Shown here one piece after another: positions 8,763 to 15,774 of a stretch of 64,000 bases of DNA (position 1 is its first letter; every line of letters starts with the position of its first letter). Source of the stretch: Caballeronia megalochromosomata (GTDB taxonomy: Bacteria; Pseudomonadota; Gammaproteobacteria; Burkholderiales; Burkholderiaceae). The translations under genes and the position numbers were made by a program. The stretch lies in the NCBI GenBank assembly GCA_001580565.1, contig LRBF01000284.1:20606-84605 (forward strand), written 5' to 3'. Under the pieces are notes generated by a model, which was given only the letters and a program-made list of their open reading frames with translations, had not been told where the DNA came from and did no database searches.

Positions 8763-9029
8763 ATGAAAGTCCGCTTCATCACCTACGTGAACTGCCCGTG
8801 CGGGCATCGCGGCTCCATTGTGGAGAGCATTTACGACGACGGACAGTCGCACTGGTATCTGGCCACATTGCGCGGCCTCTCGCATACCGGTCACTACGAT
8901 GGCGCCAATAGTCTCTTCGCCGAAAACACGCCCGCGTGTACAGCGTGCGGCCTTTCGTTGACTCCGGAAAATGTCGATTCGAGCGAGTTCATGAGCCGTC
9001 AGGCGCACGACCACGCCGAGATCAAATAA
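8763..9029 (+). CDS. Small zinc-ribbon-like protein, function unknown
   Basis: The 88-residue product has two Cys pairs, CPCGH near residue 11 and CTACG near residue 68, spaced as in a zinc ribbon or zinc knuckle. GAGG six bases before the ATG supports this start; a longer upstream extension has no such signal. It has no signal peptide. A DNA- or RNA-binding or structural zinc role is possible but unproven. Confidence 0.6.
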   Translation: MKVRFITYVNCPCGHRGSIVESIYDDGQSHWYLATLRGLSHTGHYDGANSLFAENTPACTACGLSLTPENVDSSEFMSRQAHDHAEIK

Positions 9030-9345
9030 TCAGGATCACTTAGGTAATCGATCCGCCGTCGTCAGAGAACGGCTGCCAATTGCGCAGCCAACGCTAGCTT
9101 CACTTCGCGCAAATAGCGGCGCGTCAGTTGCACGTCGCCGGTTGCGAAACGCAACTTTAAGGCGAGCGCCGTCCCGAAGGGACACTTCAGCGCCGCCTTT
9201 ATTCCCCCGCCTCGCACAAATAAATCGCCGTTTTCGCGCGGAACAAACGCGCGCCCTGCGCTGTTTTGCTTTCGACGGTCGCGGCAACCTGCTGCGACCA
9301 TGACCGGCACGATTCGTCCAGCGAACCGGCCAGGCAGGAGGCATC
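9030..9345. other. 316-base intergenic region
   Basis: No supported gene. A leftward open frame of about 80 codons crosses the region but has no ribosome binding site and no recognisable protein pattern. The right end must carry the promoter for the 44-aa and 511-aa genes, but no clear -35/-10 pair stands out. Confidence 0.4.
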
Positions 9346-9480
9346 ATGCACCGCGAAATCTTCGTCCTGGAGCACAGCTCCTTCAGTTTCGGCTGCATTT
9401 ATCGGGTGGACCTGCGCAGCCGCAGCGGCCGCCTGATCGAAACCCACTACGTAAGGCTGAGCGATATCGCCTGGTGCTGA
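9346..9480 (+). CDS. 44-residue protein of unknown function
   Basis: A short gene with an excellent AGGAGG sequence five bases before the ATG. The product begins MHREIFVLEHSSFSFGCIYR and ends RLSDIAWC. It has no membrane segment or signal peptide. It stops 19 bases before the 511-aa gene, so the two are probably translated from one message. The size and position would fit a small partner of that protein, but nothing proves it. Confidence 0.55.
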   Translation: MHREIFVLEHSSFSFGCIYRVDLRSRSGRLIETHYVRLSDIAWC

Positions 9481-9499
9481 CCCCCAAAGGAGACCATCC

Positions 9500-11035
9500 A
9501 TGCCCTACGCTTACGCTTGCTTGCCTGACATCGTTCTCTACGATGAATGGCTCAGAGGTACCTCGTCGCTGCTTCAGGTGCGCAGTGCGGCGCTGAAGAA
9601 CCTGGACGAGCAGATCCAGATGTATCACCGCAATCGCACCGTGCATCAGTTTCACCGGCTGGTGAGCGCGTTCGAGTTCTGGCAAGAGTCGGTCGGCCCG
9701 GGCGATGAGTGGAAGGCCGCCTCGCGCAACGGCTCGAAGTATTTCACGCTGCTCGATCAGCAACTGCGCGGCAAGGGAGACACCGACGCCGCAGCCGGCG
9801 CGCAGGACTTCATGACGCCGGCGCTCATCAATTCGCGTCTCGGCGTGCTGTATCTGTTCGGCAACATGGAGATCGAGGACGACACTTTTCAGGTGCTGCT
9901 GGAAGGGGCCTTCGAGATCACGAACGTCGGCCTCGGATTCGCGCCTGACACCAACGTCGCCGCCTCGCGCGCCGCGGAGGTGCTGGACAACAGTCTCGTG
10001 CAGAAGTCGGCCTCGGTGGCGCTCGAACAGGTGCAGAAGAAGATCAAGAAGCGCAAGGAACCCACGCTCGTGAGTTCGAACCAGCTCACGCTGTCCACCA
10101 TCACGCTGCCTGCGCTGAGCAGCGCGGCGCAGCGTCTATATGAAGCCATCCGCGCCAAGGTCGAGGAAGGCACGAAGAAGCTCTGGGACATGATTCGCGA
10201 GAAGGTCGCGGATATCCGCCATGACCCGGCGGGCTTCGCGCTCGACACCATGCCCGCGCTGCTGCGCAAGCTCGTCAACGTGCTGTGCAGCAAGCTGCTC
10301 GCCACGCTCGCACCGTTCATCGGCGCGGGTCTCGATATCGCCAAGGGCGTCGCCAACACCGTCGACAGCAGCATCACCAAGTATCGCGAGTGGGTGCAGG
10401 GCCGCGATGTCCAGCTCGTCACCGGGCACCCCGGAACCATCGTGGAGGCGATCAAGCGCGCGATGAAACTGAGCATCGGCTCCGGCGTGTACGACCTCGT
10501 CAAGGGCAGTGCGAGCCTCGGCTTGCAGTTCGCGAGCCAGGGCGCATCGACCATCGTCGATGCGGTCGTTTCCATCATGGAAACCATCGCGAAGGCCATC
10601 TGGAAGATCGTCGAGATCAAACGCATCAAGCGCTTCTGCGAGCAGGCGAAGGAATACTGGGACGCGCGCATGCAACGCGATGCGCTGCATACCCGCCCGA
10701 TCGCCTTCAATAGCTGGTTCAAGCGCTACGCGGTGCCGATACCGGCGCTGTCGGTGCTCGCCCTCAACGCGGGCATATGCGGCGACAAGATGCATTTCCT
10801 CGCGATGTTCAAGGACGACGAGACCATCGTGACGCAGGCGGAATTCAGCGCCGGCTGCAAATACGTCGACAATCTCAAGGTCTGGGGGTCGAGCTATCTG
10901 AGCGATGCGGGATTCGCGTTCAAATCCGACGATGCGATGATCTCGGGGCTGCTCACGCTCGCCACGAGCCACACGGAAGAACAGACCTGGGACCTGAAGC
11001 TGCGCAAGGCCATCCTGGGCTTTCTGAACGCGTAG
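9500..11035 (+). CDS. 511-residue protein of unknown function
   Basis: No known domain was recognised. The N-terminal 150 residues are mixed alpha/beta-like. A Lys-rich linker follows near residue 180. Residues of about 230 to 370 are a long series of Ala/Gly/Val-rich helices, such as LLATLAPFIGAGLDIAKGVA and GASTIVDAVVSIMETIAKAI, amphipathic rather than classical membrane spans. The last 100 residues look like a globular domain. There is no signal peptide. AAAGGAG precedes the ATG. A strong terminator follows. Its position next to a kinase/phosphatase operon and a T6SS could mean a secreted or membrane-acting protein, but this is inference from context. Confidence 0.7.
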   Translation: MPYAYACLPDIVLYDEWLRGTSSLLQVRSAALKNLDEQIQMYHRNRTVHQFHRLVSAFEFWQESVGPGDEWKAASRNGSKYFTLLDQQLRGKGDTDAAAGAQDFMTPALINSRLGVLYLFGNMEIEDDTFQVLLEGAFEITNVGLGFAPDTNVAASRAAEVLDNSLVQKSASVALEQVQKKIKKRKEPTLVSSNQLTLSTITLPALSSAAQRLYEAIRAKVEEGTKKLWDMIREKVADIRHDPAGFALDTMPALLRKLVNVLCSKLLATLAPFIGAGLDIAKGVANTVDSSITKYREWVQGRDVQLVTGHPGTIVEAIKRAMKLSIGSGVYDLVKGSASLGLQFASQGASTIVDAVVSIMETIAKAIWKIVEIKRIKRFCEQAKEYWDARMQRDALHTRPIAFNSWFKRYAVPIPALSVLALNAGICGDKMHFLAMFKDDETIVTQAEFSAGCKYVDNLKVWGSSYLSDAGFAFKSDDAMISGLLTLATSHTEEQTWDLKLRKAILGFLNA

Positions 11036-11062
11036 CGTTATCACGAGACGCACTCGAATCGA

Positions 11063-11093
11063 CGCCTTCGCGCTCGCTCGCGAAGGCGTTTTT
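11063..11093 (+). terminator. Strong rho-independent terminator
   Basis: A perfect ten-base-pair stem, CGCCTTCGCG / CGCGAAGGCG, with a six-base loop is followed directly by TTTTT. It ends the 44-aa/511-aa unit and isolates it from the FecR operon. Confidence 0.9.
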
Positions 11094-11144
11094 CATTGCC
11101 CGTGCGCCAGGCGCGCATCCATCGGCGTCACAGAAAATTTTCCT

Positions 11145-11173
11145 GGAATAGATGCGGGGGCTCGGCTGTTTTC
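11145..11173 (+). promoter_or_regulatory. Candidate ECF-sigma promoter of the FecR operon
   Basis: GGAATA and GTTTTC are separated by 17 bases. The same pair with identical spacing occurs leftward at 36 kb before the small gene preceding hcp, and a near copy lies before the ECF sigma gene. The predicted start gives a leader of about 30 bases before the FecR-domain gene. Confidence 0.55.
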
Positions 11174-11209
11174 GTCGCAATCCCTTCACGCTTTGAGGCA
11201 TCGACCGCG

Positions 11210-12094
11210 ATGAACGTCCGAACCCTGTTGCAAGGTCTGCGCATCGGCTTCGCCATGGCGTGTCTGTGCGCGTTTCAGGGCGCGCATGCGGGGCAGGCGT
11301 TGCTGCTGCCCGAAGGGACCGTCACGCTGATTCGCGGCACGACCGTGTTCAGCGTCGATACGCCCATCGCGGTGCAGCCCGGCGATCTCCTTGCCACCGA
11401 TGCGCACGGCGGCGCGCAAATCGAAGACGGCAACGGCACGATCATCGCGCTCGGCGCGGGCACGCGCATCGCCCTCGATGCAGCGCAGCACGGCGATTCG
11501 CTCGCCCTGCTCTCGGGCTGGATCAAGATCGCGCGGATTCATGCCGCGCCGGAACCCTTGTCGATCGATACGGCCGTGCTCCACGCCGCCTTGCGCGACG
11601 GCGCCGTCGTGCTGCACGCGAGCCGCGATACGACATCGCTCTTCATCGAAACGGGCGGCATGACGCTCACGCTTCCCGATCACGCCGATGCCCGCACGCC
11701 GCTCGACGGCGAGCACTACGCCGAGCGCCAAGCCGCGAAACCGCTCGACGTGCGCCCGCGCCCCGCGCCTGCGTTCATTGCTTCCATGCCGATGCCGTTT
11801 CGCGATCCGCTGTCCGATACAGCGCCCGCGAACGCGAAGCCCGGTGCGCCCTCGCAAGGCCGCCCCGCCACCTACGCCGATCTCGCCGACTGGCTCACCG
11901 CGCCGCTCGGCATCCGGCGCAGCTTCGTCGCGCGCTTCCGGCCGCTCGCGCAGGGCGAGCCGTTTCGCTCGCAAGTGCGGCAGAACCTGCGCGATCTTCC
12001 CGAATGGCGGCGCGTGCTGTGCCCGCCGCCCGCCATGCCGCGACGACGCGTAGCCGTACCCGTTCAGGCGCAATCAACCGAGGTGGAGTCATGA
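11210..12094 (+). CDS. Exported FecR-domain protein
   Basis: The 294-residue protein starts with a Sec signal peptide, probably cut after AHA near residue 26. The mature part resembles a FecR domain: VTLIRGTTVFSVDTPIAVQPGDLLATD followed by AQIEDGNGTIIALGAGTRIALD-like strands in a beta-solenoid arrangement (quoted in parts only). The C-terminus is Pro/Arg-rich. It lacks the N-terminal anti-sigma part of true FecR and is more likely a periplasmic binding or structural protein. Its stop overlaps the next start as ATGA, so it is translationally coupled to the sensor gene. The chosen ATG is the one before the signal peptide. Confidence 0.75.
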   Translation: MNVRTLLQGLRIGFAMACLCAFQGAHAGQALLLPEGTVTLIRGTTVFSVDTPIAVQPGDLLATDAHGGAQIEDGNGTIIALGAGTRIALDAAQHGDSLALLSGWIKIARIHAAPEPLSIDTAVLHAALRDGAVVLHASRDTTSLFIETGGMTLTLPDHADARTPLDGEHYAERQAAKPLDVRPRPAPAFIASMPMPFRDPLSDTAPANAKPGAPSQGRPATYADLADWLTAPLGIRRSFVARFRPLAQGEPFRSQVRQNLRDLPEWRRVLCPPPAMPRRRVAVPVQAQSTEVES

Positions 12095-12969
12095 GACTGT
12101 CGCTCGCCGTCAAGTTTAATCTGGTGTTTCTCGCGGTCTTCGTCGTCGGTTTCGTGTCGGCGGGCTTCGCCGCGCGCGAATTGCTGCGCCGCGCGGCCAT
12201 CGACGAAACCGTGCAGAATGCGCGCGTCCTGATGGAAGCGGCCAGCGCCGCGCAGAACTACACCGCGACGCAAGTCACGCCGCTCCTGCAGACGCAGCTC
12301 AAGTACAGCTTCGTGCCGCAATCGGTGCCGGCCTTCTCGGCGGTCGAAACCCTGATGACGCTGGAGAAGCGTCTCGCGGGCTACTCGTATCGCTCGACGA
12401 TGCTCAATCCGACCAACCCGCGCGACCGCCCTTCCGACTGGGAAGCGGACGTGATCCGGCATCTGCACGACAAGCCCGAGCTGAAGGAAGTCGTCGGCCT
12501 GCGCGATACGCCAACCGGGCAGAACCTGTATATCGCGCGCCCGAACCGCATCAACGACGCCGCCTGCATGGAATGTCACAGCGTGCCCTCGCGCGCGCCG
12601 AAGACGCTCATCGACAAATACGGCCCCAACAACGGATTCAACTGGACGATGCACGATGTTATCGGCGCGGATTTCGTCTCGGTGCCAATGGCGCTGCCGG
12701 TCGCCCGCAGCGACGCGGTGTTGCGCACCTTTCTCGCCTCGCTGCTCGCCGTGTTCGTGTTGCTGCTGATCGCGCTGAACGTGATGGTGCATCTGCTCGT
12801 CACGCGGCGCATCCGTGCACTCTCGCGCGCCGCCGATCAGGTGAGCCTCGGCCAACTCGACGGCGCGGACTTCACCGAGCGCGGCCGCGATGAAATCGCA
12901 TCGCTCGCCGCCTCGTTCGCGCGCATGAAGACGAGTCTCGTCGAAGCGTTCAAGATGATCGAGGCATGA
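12091..12969 (+). CDS. Membrane sensor: DUF3365-like (Tll0287-like) plus HAMP
   Basis: The 292-residue protein has one membrane span at about residues 7-29, a periplasmic domain, a second span at about 208-235, and a HAMP linker at the C-terminus (RRIRALSRAADQVSLGQLDG). The periplasmic domain carries CMECH at residues 159-163, a CxxCH motif of the kind that binds c-type heme, within a pattern resembling DUF3365/Tll0287-like sensors. No kinase or methyl-accepting domain is fused. A Ser/Thr kinase starts two bases after its stop, so the signal may be passed to that kinase. A redox or gas signal is inferred, not shown. Confidence 0.75.
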   Translation: MRLSLAVKFNLVFLAVFVVGFVSAGFAARELLRRAAIDETVQNARVLMEAASAAQNYTATQVTPLLQTQLKYSFVPQSVPAFSAVETLMTLEKRLAGYSYRSTMLNPTNPRDRPSDWEADVIRHLHDKPELKEVVGLRDTPTGQNLYIARPNRINDAACMECHSVPSRAPKTLIDKYGPNNGFNWTMHDVIGADFVSVPMALPVARSDAVLRTFLASLLAVFVLLLIALNVMVHLLVTRRIRALSRAADQVSLGQLDGADFTERGRDEIASLAASFARMKTSLVEAFKMIEA

Positions 12970-12970
12970 A

Positions 12971-14359
12971 GTGGCCAGCACCGCGACCGACCCGCCGCGC
13001 CCCACGCACCTCGGCAAGTACCGCATCGAGGCGACGCTGGGCGCGGGCGCGATGGGCGTGGTCTATCGCGCGTTCGATCCGCACATCGAGCGGCACGTCG
13101 CGCTGAAAACGGTGCGCCACGAGCTGTTCGAAAGCGGCGAGCGGGCAAGCCTCATGGCGCGTTTGCGCAACGAGGCGCAGGCGGGCGGACGGCTCGCGCA
13201 TCCGAACATCGTCGGCGTGTACGACTACGGCGAAACCGAAGACACGGCCTTCATCGCGATGGAACTGGTCAGCGGCCATGGCCTGAAGTCGCTGCTCGAC
13301 GCGGGCCGGCCGCTGGATGTCGCCACCGCGCTCGCCTGGTTCGGCCAGTTGCTCGCCGCACTCGGTTTCGCGCACGAACACGGCGTCGTGCATCGCGACA
13401 TCAAGCCCGCGAATCTGCTCGTCAGTGCGCAAGGCCGGCTGAAAGTCGCGGACTTCGGGGTCGCGCATGTCGAATCGTCCACGCTGACGCTCGCGGGCGC
13501 GATGATCGGCACGCCGTCTTACATGTCGCCCGAGCAGTTCACCGGCGACGCCGTCGATGGGCGCTCCGATCTCTTCTCCGCCGCGATCGTGCTCTATCAG
13601 ATGCTGACCGGACACCGTCCGTTCGCGGGCGCGTCGCAAGCCGAGGTCATGCGGCAAGTCCTGTATGAGACGCCGCGCGTGCCGTCCGCCTGCAACCCCG
13701 CGCTGCCGCCCGCCCTCGATGAAGTGCTCATGCGCGCGCTGGCAAGACGCCCTGCCGCGCGTTTCCAGACGGCGGCCGAACTGCAGGGCGCGCTGGACCA
13801 TGGGCCCGCCACAGCAGACGACTGCACGATTATCGAAGCGCCGTCAGTGGCGCCGACCGAAGCGCTCGCTTCGGGGACGGGTTCGTGGCGCGGCGACTCC
13901 CTGCCTTCGCTCACGATGTGGCCCGCCGCCATGCTCGCTTCGGTCGAGACGCAACTGGCCGCGCAGATCGGGCCGGTGGCGCGGTTGCTCGTGCGGCGCG
14001 CGGCGGCGCGCATCGCCAATGGGCCGGACTTGCCCGCGCTCATCGCGCTGCTCGCGCCGCACGTGCCGTCCGACAAAGGCCGTGCGCAGTTCATCGCCGC
14101 CTTCGAGGAAGGTTCCCGCGCAGGGTCGACGCAAGGCGCCGCATCCTCGTCGGGCGCATCACATTTCACATCGCTCGGCGCCGAGGAAGTGCAGGCCGCC
14201 GCGCTCAGGCTCGCCGTCTATCTCGGGCCGATCGCGAACATCGTCGCGCGGCGCGAGGCGTCGCGCGTGACCAGCCTCCGGGCGCTTCACGAGCGGCTCG
14301 CGGCCGCGATCTCCAACGCACACGACCGCGCCCGTTTCGAGCGCGACGTCGGCCTGTAG
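12971..14359 (+). CDS. Ser/Thr protein kinase (Hanks type) with duplicated C-terminal domain
   Basis: The 462-residue protein starts at a GTG directly after the sensor gene. The kinase core is complete: glycine loop LGAGAMGVVY, lysine in HVALKTV, catalytic loop VVHRDIKPANLL, DFG in VADFGVAH, and MSPEQF in the activation segment. No membrane span is visible. The C-terminal 170 residues hold two related copies of about 65 residues, sharing the core IGP(V/I)A...(V/A)RR(A/E)A.R, perhaps a DUF8082-type domain. With the adjacent PP2C phosphatase and the T6SS FHA protein it forms the set (kinase, phosphatase, FHA) known as the threonine phosphorylation pathway of T6SS. It is a functional counterpart of PpkA, though its domain plan differs. 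Confidence 0.85.
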   Translation: MASTATDPPRPTHLGKYRIEATLGAGAMGVVYRAFDPHIERHVALKTVRHELFESGERASLMARLRNEAQAGGRLAHPNIVGVYDYGETEDTAFIAMELVSGHGLKSLLDAGRPLDVATALAWFGQLLAALGFAHEHGVVHRDIKPANLLVSAQGRLKVADFGVAHVESSTLTLAGAMIGTPSYMSPEQFTGDAVDGRSDLFSAAIVLYQMLTGHRPFAGASQAEVMRQVLYETPRVPSACNPALPPALDEVLMRALARRPAARFQTAAELQGALDHGPATADDCTIIEAPSVAPTEALASGTGSWRGDSLPSLTMWPAAMLASVETQLAAQIGPVARLLVRRAAARIANGPDLPALIALLAPHVPSDKGRAQFIAAFEEGSRAGSTQGAASSSGASHFTSLGAEEVQAAALRLAVYLGPIANIVARREASRVTSLRALHERLAAAISNAHDRARFERDVGL

Positions 14360-14386
14360 ACCCACCCATCCGAAGGAGCCTGACCG

Positions 14387-15202
14387 ATGGATTCCGACAC
14401 GCTCACGCCCTGCGCCGCGCTACGCCTTGCCGACTGCTCGGCGTTCGGCATCACCGACACGGGCCGCGTGCGCCGCGAAAACCAGGACCGCTTTCTGATC
14501 GACCCGGCGCTGAACCTCGTCGCGGTCGCGGACGGCATGGGCGGTCACGCGTTCGGCGCGCGCGCCAGCGCCGCCGCGCTCGAACGCATCGCCGCGCGAC
14601 TCGCCGCCCCGCCCGCGCCGCACGCGAGCGCCGATGACCCCGACGCCACCGTGCACGACGCCTCGGCCTGCGCGATGCGCGCCGCAGCCGACGCCCTCGA
14701 CGACGCCAACGCCACGCTCCACGCGATGAACCTGCGCGAGCGCCTCGCGCCGCATCGATCGATGGGCACGACCCTGACCGGCATCTGGCAGCCGCCTGGC
14801 TCGTCGCAACTGATTTCCTTGCACATCGGCGACAGCAGACTCTACCGCTATCGCGATGGCGCGCTGACGCAGTTATCGCGCGACCAGACGCTTTATCAGC
14901 AGGCGCTGGAGCGCGGCGTCATCGAGCATCTGCCGCCGCGTAACGTGCTCCTCCAGGCGCTCGGACCGCTGCCGTCGATCACGCCTGTGGTGGAGGCGCA
15001 TGTGTGGCTGCCCGGCGACCGCTATCTGCTGTGCAGCGATGGATTGCACGGCGAGGTGCCGCATCGCGAGATCGAAGCGGTGCTCGCAGACGTGAGCCCG
15101 CGCGACATCGACTCAGCATGCCGGCGTCTCATCGCGCTGGCGCTCGATGCGGGCGGCAAGGACAACGTCACGGCCATCATCGCGTGTTTCGACGGCGTCT
15201 AA
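14387..15202 (+). CDS. PP2C-family Ser/Thr phosphatase
   Basis: The 271-residue protein has the PPM/PP2C metal-binding motifs: RRENQDRF near residue 30, VADGMGGHAFG near residue 48, GDSRLYRY, LCSDGLHG and GKDNVTAII near the end. It would remove phosphates placed by the upstream kinase and so counteract it in the cytoplasm, as PppA does in T6SS systems. GAAGGAG precedes the ATG. It ends the plus-strand operon; its stop overlaps the stop of tagF on the other strand by two bases. Confidence 0.9.
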   Translation: MDSDTLTPCAALRLADCSAFGITDTGRVRRENQDRFLIDPALNLVAVADGMGGHAFGARASAAALERIAARLAAPPAPHASADDPDATVHDASACAMRAAADALDDANATLHAMNLRERLAPHRSMGTTLTGIWQPPGSSQLISLHIGDSRLYRYRDGALTQLSRDQTLYQQALERGVIEHLPPRNVLLQALGPLPSITPVVEAHVWLPGDRYLLCSDGLHGEVPHREIEAVLADVSPRDIDSACRRLIALALDAGGKDNVTAIIACFDGV

Positions 15203-15774
15203 TCATCTGCATGACGAAATAATGCCGCGACGAACGCGGCATCGGGCACTCCTACGCTCGTACACGCGGATGCCGCGTGCCACCAGTCGCTCATTGCCCG
15301 CGTGCCCGCATGACACGGCACCGGGACACCGGTCGCATCATGCGCCTGCGAGAGCGCCAGCAATCCTGCATCGAAGTCCGCGAGACGCGCGCCGCGATCG
15401 AGTGTCGCGAGCGCGAGCGCGCCGCAACGCGCGAACCACGCGTGAGCATGCGGACGCCACATCGGCCATGTCTGCGCCTCGACGGGCGCGGCGATCGTGA
15501 GCGGAAAGTGACGGCCCGCGCTGTCGACACTCGGCATCAGCACGCCCGCCCATCCGCTTTCTCCCAGCACGCCGCCGCCGAGCGCGAAGCACCACAGCGG
15601 CGCGCTCAGATAGTCATCGAGCCATGCGCGCCCGTGCGCCGCGCGGCTCGCGAGCAGGCCCGCCTGCAGCATCGCATCCCAGGGCTCGACGAAGCACGCC
15701 GGCAAACGGCGCGTCACGAAATCGCCGTTGCCGCGCAGCTTGCCGAAGCACCCGGCGACGCCCGGCCCCGCCAT
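15199..15774 (-). CDS. tagF: T6SS-associated protein TagF
   Basis: The 191-residue protein matches the TagF_N pattern: GCFGKLRGNGDFVTRRLP at the start, then FVEPWDAMLQ, WCFALGGGVLG and MPSVDSAGRHFPLTIAAP. TagF proteins act as post-translational repressors of T6SS assembly, partly through the FHA protein. The start ATG overlaps the tssM stop (ATGA), giving translational coupling. It is the last gene of the T6SS operon and converges with the PP2C gene. Confidence 0.85.
   Translation of the reverse strand: MAGPGVAGCFGKLRGNGDFVTRRLPACFVEPWDAMLQAGLLASRAAHGRAWLDDYLSAPLWCFALGGGVLGESGWAGVLMPSVDSAGRHFPLTIAAPVEAQTWPMWRPHAHAWFARCGALALATLDRGARLADFDAGLLALSQAHDATGVPVPCHAGTRAMSDWWHAASACTSVGVPDAAFVAALFRHADD

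Noticed and set aside
9062..9310. Leftward 82-codon frame in the 9.0-9.3 kb gap
   Set aside because: It has no ribosome binding site, no recognisable pattern, and overlaps nothing that would support it.
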